Source: Flavobacteriales bacterium (GTDB taxonomy: Bacteria > Bacteroidota > Bacteroidia > CAIKAF01). From it: 64,000 nucleotides of DNA. The stretch lies in assembly GCA_022402535.1 (NCBI GenBank), contig JAKRSD010000024.1:60769-124768 (forward strand), written 5' to 3'. A program made the translations under genes and the position numbers. A model generated the notes under the pieces. The model did no database searches and was not told the DNA's origin. It saw nothing but the letters and a program-made list of their open reading frames with translations. This document shows, piece after piece, positions 54,624 to 61,620 of this stretch; the first letter of the stretch is position 1; the number at the start of each line of letters is the position of its first letter.

Positions 54624-55691
54624 TTAAGCCTGCCCCTTTATCACGGACAAATAGCGGTTTATGGAGTTTAATTCGGTTTGGGCAATCAGCTTAATAAAAT
54701 CCGACTTATCTCCGTTGGTCTGTGCTTTTTCCAGTGCATTATAGTAGGCTAATCTACTTTCCGAATCGCCTTTCAGATTGGCAATAACATAACCATGCTT
54801 CAACAGTATAAGGTTCATCAGCAGGCGCGACGTGCGACCATTTCCATCGATAAAAGGATGAATGGTTACCAGCCTTTCGTGTACTTCGGCAGCGAGCACT
54901 AAGGGGTGAATCACGGTGCGAAACTGCTGAAACCAGATAAAAAAATCTTCCATGAACTTTGCTACCATATAAGGCTGTGGCGGAACATGGCGGCTGCCTT
55001 TAATCATTACCTGCACATGGCGATATTTACCTGCATTCGAAACATCAATGCCTCTCAAAATAAGATTATGTACCGTCAGTACAGCCTGTTCATTCATCTC
55101 CGAATTTTTATCCACCAGAAATTTAATATACTCCACGGCATCTTTGTGATTGATGGCTTCCAGATGTTCGCGCATAGATTTGCCGGATATGGTAAGACCT
55201 TCGTTCACGACCAAATCGGTTTCTTTCAGCGTGAGGGTATTGCCTTCAATTCGATTGCTTTCATACGTATATTCAAGTTCCAGCGCCTGCGCAATCCGGT
55301 AGCTGTCCATATGCCGGTGTTTGTCCACTTCCTTTTTTAACAGGTCAATTTCGGATAAAAGCGACTTAATTTCAGAAGGGTAAGACAACTTATTCCTGCT
55401 GTTAATTCTGTATTTTATGTCTTCTTCGGCAGCCTGAAGCGCCTGCAAAGCCACAGATTCATTCTCCACTTCGTTCAATATGATTTCCTTGAGCCAGGCG
55501 GTAAGTAATACATCCTGTGGAATATCTAAAACCGAAGACAAAGCGATCACCTGTTTGCGGGTAGGGCGGCGGTTTCCGCTTTCGAATTTACTTACCAATG
55601 CCGCATCTACACCCAGATATTGGGCTACTTCGCGGATAAGCAATCCTTTTTTTTCGCGTTGGGTTTTGAGCAGACTTTTCATACATGACAT
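54624..55691 (-). CDS. Fic-domain protein with N-terminal XRE-type helix-turn-helix
   Basis: 355 aa. Residues about 5-60 form a Cro/C1-like helix-turn-helix (LLIREVAQYLGVDAALVSKFESGNRRPTRKQ). A coiled linker follows to ~125. The Fic core motif HPFIDGNGRTSR (278-289) is complete, with catalytic H278 and phosphate-binding loop, so it can probably transfer AMP or another nucleotide. S145-NRI-E149-G150 fits the inhibitory (S/T)xxxE(G/N) motif, here N-terminal to the core, so activity is likely self-restrained (class II). Two ATGs are possible, at 55691 and 55682. No separate antitoxin gene is adjacent. Target unknown. Confidence 0.88.
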   Translation of the reverse strand: MSCMKSLLKTQREKKGLLIREVAQYLGVDAALVSKFESGNRRPTRKQVIALSSVLDIPQDVLLTAWLKEIILNEVENESVALQALQAAEEDIKYRINSRNKLSYPSEIKSLLSEIDLLKKEVDKHRHMDSYRIAQALELEYTYESNRIEGNTLTLKETDLVVNEGLTISGKSMREHLEAINHKDAVEYIKFLVDKNSEMNEQAVLTVHNLILRGIDVSNAGKYRHVQVMIKGSRHVPPQPYMVAKFMEDFFIWFQQFRTVIHPLVLAAEVHERLVTIHPFIDGNGRTSRLLMNLILLKHGYVIANLKGDSESRLAYYNALEKAQTNGDKSDFIKLIAQTELNSINRYLSVIKGQA

Positions 55692-55800
55692 TTTAATTCA
55701 TGACAAATATAGTCATTTTAATTTGATCTATATTCAAAATTCTTATTCAAAGAAGCTAGTAAACGTTGGATTATAAAGTGCTCTAATTCTAATACGGTTG

Positions 55801-55844
55801 ATTATAAAAAATAAAAGCCGCTTTCTTTTGGAATCGGCTTTTAT
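55801..55844 (-). terminator. Intrinsic terminator after the giant adhesin gene
   Basis: 10-base stem ATAAAAGCCG / CGGCTTTTAT (55811-55820, 55835-55844) with a 14-base loop, followed on the minus strand by TTTTTATAAT. Confidence 0.8.
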
Positions 55845-55863
55845 ATAATGGGCTATAAATAAC

Positions 55864-58800
55864 TTATCTGATGATTAATTTTATCGGGTTCAGCGAAACT
55901 TTGTCTGAGCGAAGTTGAATGATGTAAGTACCCGGATTCATATTTGCCCGGTCAAAAGTAAACTCGGTGGTTCCTTTTTCCAGATTAACATTACGATTCA
56001 AGATGCGTTTTCCATTCAAATCATAAATTTCTAAATCGGCATTTATAATTTGAACAGCCATATTAACTGAAACCGTAAAATAATCTTCTGCCGGATTAGG
56101 GAATACCAGCATGCTGTTACCATCTCCGTCGGAATAACATACAATACTGATGGGTTCAAAAATTTCTGTGGTGCCGTCATAATCGCGCTGGGTGAGACGA
56201 TAATAGCTCAGTCCGTTCAGCGGACGATCATCAACAGCTATGTAACTTAAAGGCGCATTGCTGTTTCCGGCTCCTGCCACAGTGGTCACTTCTTCCCATT
56301 CCACCAAGTTGGTCGAACGGTCAATTAAGAAGAGTTCGTTATTGATTTCCGAAGCGGTAATCCAGTTCAGTTTCACCATGCCTTTATCACACTCCGCCGT
56401 GAAGCTTTGCAGCACGATTGGCAGCGGATTCACATCGTTGGTTGCTCCTAACCAAAACTCTGAGAAGGAGGGAATGCTGAACGTGACATAGCGGGTGGTT
56501 CCCGGCAAGGTTCCCACCACGGCATTACCAACACCATTCGCACTCTGCTGGTGAAGCGTAGTAGTTCCACCCGTTCCGCAGTTGTTGATGTGATCGCCAT
56601 CCACCACTGATGGGTTACCGGGGTTTGAGTATTTACTCAAATCCAAATCAGTATGTAATAACACATCATCATCCGGGTTGGCATTACTGTTTGCCGATGT
56701 CTGCAGAGCCAGGTATTCTGAATCATTGTAATACAAACGTACATCCACATTACCCGCCGGCTGATTTTCGGGCACTATGGTCCAGTGGCGCCCCATAGCT
56801 GCCGACTGGAACCAAGGCTGGTACGTACCGCATGCCTGCACGGCAACGGGAGCTTCAACATAGCTCATGGCTGTTACATTACCCAAATCTTCGTTTCCGG
56901 GATTAATGGCCACAATATGCCCGTTACTTGACCGGAACTCCACAAAAGCATTATTTCTGTAGAGATAACACGTGCGGTTATCTCCGTTGTTAGAAAGTGT
57001 ACTTAGAGTTGGACTTACAGTAATCAAAGGCAAATTCACCAATGTGGTGCAATTGAATGCGTTTTCGGCATGTACATTATATGTGGAATTGTCTGCCGTA
57101 AGGTTTAACGTGTGGAAGGTTATAGGATTTCCTACACTGGTAAAAGTTTCAACATCTGTTGTATTGCTTCTCAATTTATAAACTACTCCGGTTTGGGTAG
57201 TAGGAATATCAATCCGGGCATTACCGTTGGAACACAAAGGCGTAGTGGTAACCAAATTGGCAGTAAAAGCAGGACGGGGGTTTACCGTAATATTTGTATT
57301 TGAACTAGCCGCTCCAGAACATCCACCTCCTGTAGCCGTCACATTAAGAGGATAAGTCACAACGGTGTTTCCTGCATTTGCCAAAGTACCGGTAGTCTGG
57401 GTTTCATTAACAGAAGCAGATGGAGCTCCTGTACCCGACCATGTGTAAGTGTAATAATCCGGGTTTATGTATGTGCCCGTAACCGCTGTATTGGCACCGA
57501 CAGTAGCATTTCCGTTTCCGTTTAAAGGAAAATGCTGAATCAAACCCGAGTTATTCTGCGGGTTCTCCAAATACATATTATCCCTAATCTGAGCCGGAGT
57601 TCGGGCGGTATTCCACACCCTGATATTGTCGATTTCACCACTAAAATACCCGTAACCATAACCTCCCGAACTAGTGTTTGGGAATGTGGGATACACAGAG
57701 GACAAGCCCGTTTTAACCAAATTTCCATTAATGTAAAGAGATGGAACATTACTATTGTGAACTACTGCCACGTGTGTCCAACCGCTTACGGATGTGGGAA
57801 AAGAAAGCGTAACGGGAAAATGACAAGGACCATGCTGAACCACTTCAATACCATTTGTTCCCACAGATATACCAGTACCAACATTTGCCGGAGTACAGCC
57901 CGATCCTCCAAACTGATTTGGATTTATTGCAAAAGCATATTCAGTGGTTGGCGCCCCTAAATTGCCTGAAATTCCAACATTTATTTCACTATGTAAGGCA
58001 ATGGTTCTATTAGGTTTAACCCAAAACTCCATGGTATGATTATTAAGAACCCCTGTATGTGCCGTACCTGCAATTCCATTGCCGGCGATGTTATTCATAG
58101 AAACAGCCTGCCCGCCGGGAGCTAAACCCGAGGCGGTAACATTTGTGGTAAGATCCGGGCAAATTGGGCCATTATTGGAAACCACAGGTACAGCAGGAAT
58201 GGAAGGTGGTGCGGTAATAGAAACTTGCTGACTCCACCAACCACAGGTAGCCTCTCTATGGCGCACCCGTAAATTATAGTCTCCTGCTGCCAAACCTGTA
58301 AATGTAGGGGTAGTAGACCATATTGCCCCATTATCAATAGAATATTGGAACTGATTTCCAAAGAAAATATTTATATCATCAATTCTGTGCTCATCATTTA
58401 CTCCTCCTGTTCTGGCAGAAAAAGCAACACGCCAGTTAGATTTATCTGCTGTGGTATACCCTGCAGGTAACTGCACTCCGGTAAACACTACTGTTCCTCC
58501 CACGATTAAACTTAAAACACCAGTTGGGGAAATGTATAAATCAATCAATTGGTTTGCCCCTCGCCAAAACGAAGTATTAGAATTCGTATAACAGGCTAAC
58601 ACAGAACCATTGAACAATAAGTAGATATTTTGAAGGTTTGTTCCGTTACAATTGGGAAACTGACCTGCTCCATTATTAAAAGAATCAAATGAAATACTAA
58701 GCCCATTTCCCACTCCCGTTTCACTTCCTCCGGGATTATTGGCAATTCCGGGTCCAAACGAAAAACTCAAACCATCTGCCCCGCCTCCATTTCCGGCAAA

Positions 58801-61347
58801 TAGCGTAAAATACGCTAAAAACTCATTTCCATTTAATCCAGGATTATCAAATACTAAAGAACCCGTCTGACTGTTTGTTGCCGTGGTTAATCTGCAATAC
58901 TCTCCGGTTATGGCTTGAGTTCCTGAGCCATTAAAATAACTTGTTGGCGAAGCAGGTAAACTGTTACCTTCAAAAGTAGTCATTACCCAAGGATGGATTA
59001 TTGAGCTCGATACGGGGTTAGAAAAAGTTATATTTGATGTACCTCCGCAAGTAGTAATATTGGGAGCACTAACCGTAACAGCTGAGGGTGAGGCACATGA
59101 GCAAGAAACATTTATTTCATAACCTGCACCGGTTACACTTATATCTGATGTAAACTTCACGACCATGGGTATTCCAGGACCTGGTGAAGTATGGCTAAAA
59201 GAACCACTTCCTGTTGTACCATACTCCCATGTTGATGTATTCACATCAGTATCTTCACCAAAATCAATCCTTAACCGATCACAACAAGTTTCAATGCCGC
59301 TAAATGTTCCAGAAAGAGTAATAACTTGATCTGATGATGTAGGACGAATTACAAATATTCGTGATTCATTATTTGAATAATTCCCCGATGGACCACCACT
59401 ATCAAAAATAATTGCTCCACAAGATGTTATAAATTGTTGATTGGAAGTCATATTAAAACAGGGTACAACCGTAAAACTTACCACATTGCTAAAAGACTCA
59501 ATACCCGAATTACTACAATGCACACGTAGGCGATAAAAAGTTGTTGCAGAAGGGTTAATAGCTTGTGTGGCAGGAACAGTTCCGATTGTTGTCCAGCCTG
59601 ACAAACCATCGGGCGACGATTGCCACTGATACGTTAAACCAGTAAAACCAGTCGTGAATCCGCTTCCCGTTAATGTTTGGGCAGAACCTGCGCAACCTTG
59701 AATATTACTTATGGAAATTGAACCCGCACTGGGCGTACCCGAACATGGCGGAGCGGCAACTATGGTTACACTGTAGTCTTCTGTTTCGCCATAAGAGTAG
59801 GCTGAACACACTCCCGGTTGTGCGCCTTCATATCCTATAACCCGCATTACAGTAGGCCCGGGACTTGCAGTTATCGGTACGGTTACGTTTGCGGTTAGCG
59901 TTTGAGTGCCGTTCCCTCCTCCTAAATTATTCATGACAATTTCGCCCGATTCAAACACTCCGTTCCGATTCCAATCAATCCATGCAGAAGCATATTTGGT
60001 AAAATTACCTCCACAGGTACCTATGGTTACCGACAAAGGATATGTCTGCAACTGAGTTACATTGGTATTAATCGAAGTATTATTCGTATATGTTTGACAT
60101 CCTGTCGTATTGGTCTGATTAATCGTGTTAAAGGTAACATTGTCAATCCGGGTATCTCCGGAATTACTGGCAAATGAGGTACTGCAGTAACACCTGGAGT
60201 CAAAAAGAAATCCTGAAATTGTGATTGTAGGACTAACTAATAACATATTCATGGTAGACGTTCCACTGCCGCATGTCCCCGGATTGCTTCCAAACCAACA
60301 ATTGCCCTCATTCACCATATCAAAAGTCAGGTTATTTGTTCCTGCTGCCAAGGGAGTTGAATATGTGGGTCCTGCTGTGGCATTACTGGCCGTAATGGTA
60401 AGAGAATACGTGGCAGAAGCTCCTGGAGCTACATTTCCTGCATCGGTTCTGACAAAATAATCATTCCAACTTGCACCATTTGTATTCCATTTCACCCCTA
60501 CATTAATATCAGGCGAAGAATTTGTCCATGTGGAAGTACCTGTATTTTTAATATCTAAAGTAACGGTTCGGGTTTCACCGGCACACCAGTTTGTAGAACC
60601 AAAGTTTAAATTATACATGTAATACCGGTAATTAGCCGTTGGCGGTGTCCATGTGTAGGTTTGACCAGAAGAAGGCCCCACTGTAGATGACCAAGTAATT
60701 GTGGCATTGTTAGCTCCCCCAGCGGTAGTTGCAGCCCAATTAGTTGTGGTAGTTCTGTTGTTATAATCAGCCGCAACATTTAGCCCCCGAATACCAACTT
60801 GTCCTGTGTACGTTGCGTTTCTTGCAGAAGTACCGTAAACAATTTGAATTACGTTTGTGCCTTCATACAAGCGAATTTGAAAATTCATTGTGTTTGCCGA
60901 ATTGTTGTATTGCACCCGATAATTGGTATATTGAATGATACAAACACGATCAGGAGCAGCACCCTGAGTCTCAACAAATACCCCTCCTGTTGCTGCGCCA
61001 TCACGACCATATCCAGAAACGGCAAACGTATTTGTCCCTGTAGAAATAGGTGTATACTGACCCGTAGTACCCGTTGCTCCTAATCTAATATGACCATTGG
61101 AATTGGCTACAAATTGGGTAAATGTAGTACCACCCATTCTAAAGGGAAAGCCAATATTGGTTGCAGCACTATTTCCATCATCAATACCGGATGCAATAAT
61201 TTGTGTTCCCGAAATGGCCGTGTAAGTACCAGAAGTTTGAGCAAAGGTGTATGTGTTTGTTCCCTGCCCCCAAACCGAGTCGGCAATAAAACCAAATAAT
61301 AAACTAAATAATAATTTACTTAAAAAGTAACGTAAATGTGTATTCAT
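55864..61347 (-). CDS. Giant T9SS-sorted multidomain adhesin-like protein, 1827 aa
   Basis: Start at the ATG at 61347, giving a signal peptide ending near SVWGQG. Positions below are approximate: an N-terminal beta-rich module (30-245); an Ig-like NBR1-type domain (248-345; NTGTSTW, VAPGASATYSL); a GEVED domain (445-530; ASAWIDWNRNGVFESGE...GETEDYSV); an Ig-like module (535-630); a CUB-like domain (640-755; CGAIIFDSG, CCDRLRIDFGE); a legume-lectin-like domain (785-1000; ADGLSFSFGPGI, ISFDSF); a LamG-type domain (1095-1295; MEFWVKPN, SLYINGNLV, IDNIRVWNTART); more Ig-like parts; and, at the end, a T9SS sorting domain (VFPNPAEDYFTVSV to KLIIR). Surface-exposed; carbohydrate or cell adhesion is inferred. 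Confidence 0.85.
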   Translation of the reverse strand: MNTHLRYFLSKLLFSLLFGFIADSVWGQGTNTYTFAQTSGTYTAISGTQIIASGIDDGNSAATNIGFPFRMGGTTFTQFVANSNGHIRLGATGTTGQYTPISTGTNTFAVSGYGRDGAATGGVFVETQGAAPDRVCIIQYTNYRVQYNNSANTMNFQIRLYEGTNVIQIVYGTSARNATYTGQVGIRGLNVAADYNNRTTTTNWAATTAGGANNATITWSSTVGPSSGQTYTWTPPTANYRYYMYNLNFGSTNWCAGETRTVTLDIKNTGTSTWTNSSPDINVGVKWNTNGASWNDYFVRTDAGNVAPGASATYSLTITASNATAGPTYSTPLAAGTNNLTFDMVNEGNCWFGSNPGTCGSGTSTMNMLLVSPTITISGFLFDSRCYCSTSFASNSGDTRIDNVTFNTINQTNTTGCQTYTNNTSINTNVTQLQTYPLSVTIGTCGGNFTKYASAWIDWNRNGVFESGEIVMNNLGGGNGTQTLTANVTVPITASPGPTVMRVIGYEGAQPGVCSAYSYGETEDYSVTIVAAPPCSGTPSAGSISISNIQGCAGSAQTLTGSGFTTGFTGLTYQWQSSPDGLSGWTTIGTVPATQAINPSATTFYRLRVHCSNSGIESFSNVVSFTVVPCFNMTSNQQFITSCGAIIFDSGGPSGNYSNNESRIFVIRPTSSDQVITLSGTFSGIETCCDRLRIDFGEDTDVNTSTWEYGTTGSGSFSHTSPGPGIPMVVKFTSDISVTGAGYEINVSCSCASPSAVTVSAPNITTCGGTSNITFSNPVSSSIIHPWVMTTFEGNSLPASPTSYFNGSGTQAITGEYCRLTTATNSQTGSLVFDNPGLNGNEFLAYFTLFAGNGGGADGLSFSFGPGIANNPGGSETGVGNGLSISFDSFNNGAGQFPNCNGTNLQNIYLLFNGSVLACYTNSNTSFWRGANQLIDLYISPTGVLSLIVGGTVVFTGVQLPAGYTTADKSNWRVAFSARTGGVNDEHRIDDINIFFGNQFQYSIDNGAIWSTTPTFTGLAAGDYNLRVRHREATCGWWSQQVSITAPPSIPAVPVVSNNGPICPDLTTNVTASGLAPGGQAVSMNNIAGNGIAGTAHTGVLNNHTMEFWVKPNRTIALHSEINVGISGNLGAPTTEYAFAINPNQFGGSGCTPANVGTGISVGTNGIEVVQHGPCHFPVTLSFPTSVSGWTHVAVVHNSNVPSLYINGNLVKTGLSSVYPTFPNTSSGGYGYGYFSGEIDNIRVWNTARTPAQIRDNMYLENPQNNSGLIQHFPLNGNGNATVGANTAVTGTYINPDYYTYTWSGTGAPSASVNETQTTGTLANAGNTVVTYPLNVTATGGGCSGAASSNTNITVNPRPAFTANLVTTTPLCSNGNARIDIPTTQTGVVYKLRSNTTDVETFTSVGNPITFHTLNLTADNSTYNVHAENAFNCTTLVNLPLITVSPTLSTLSNNGDNRTCYLYRNNAFVEFRSSNGHIVAINPGNEDLGNVTAMSYVEAPVAVQACGTYQPWFQSAAMGRHWTIVPENQPAGNVDVRLYYNDSEYLALQTSANSNANPDDDVLLHTDLDLSKYSNPGNPSVVDGDHINNCGTGGTTTLHQQSANGVGNAVVGTLPGTTRYVTFSIPSFSEFWLGATNDVNPLPIVLQSFTAECDKGMVKLNWITASEINNELFLIDRSTNLVEWEEVTTVAGAGNSNAPLSYIAVDDRPLNGLSYYRLTQRDYDGTTEIFEPISIVCYSDGDGNSMLVFPNPAEDYFTVSVNMAVQIINADLEIYDLNGKRILNRNVNLEKGTTEFTFDRANMNPGTYIIQLRSDKVSLNPIKLIIR

Positions 61348-61410
61348 GTACAACAATTTTAACGGAATGATTAAGGGTGTTTTAAGCTCATAAACAAGGC
61401 AAAAAACATC

Positions 61411-61418
61411 TAAAGTTA
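61411..61418 (-). promoter_or_regulatory. Possible -7 box (TAACTTTA) for the giant adhesin gene
   Basis: On the minus strand TAACTTTA, 63 bases before the ATG, resembles TAnnTTTG with A as last base, like TATCTTTA before the T9SS gene at 4577. The rest of 61348-61620 is AT-rich with no ORF. Confidence 0.3.
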
Positions 61419-61566
61419 ATACTTAAAAAATTAAACCTTTTTGCTCAATGCGTAAATATTTAAAAAACAACGGTTTATGAAAATCAAAGTTTACACCTTA
61501 AATACTTGTATATACAAGTATTTATCCTTACATATCAATTGTTAAAAAAAATATAGTTTAAACTGG

Positions 61567-61596
61567 AAAACCGGAACCCGCCAAGGCAGATTCCGG
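61567..61596 (-). terminator. Weak possible terminator after the second giant gene
   Basis: On the minus strand CCGGAA (61591-61596) pairs with TTCCGG (61571-61576), followed by TTTTCC. Short stem, so uncertain. Confidence 0.35.
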
Positions 61597-61620
61597 AGAA
61601 ATTTGTTCAATTACGGGTTT

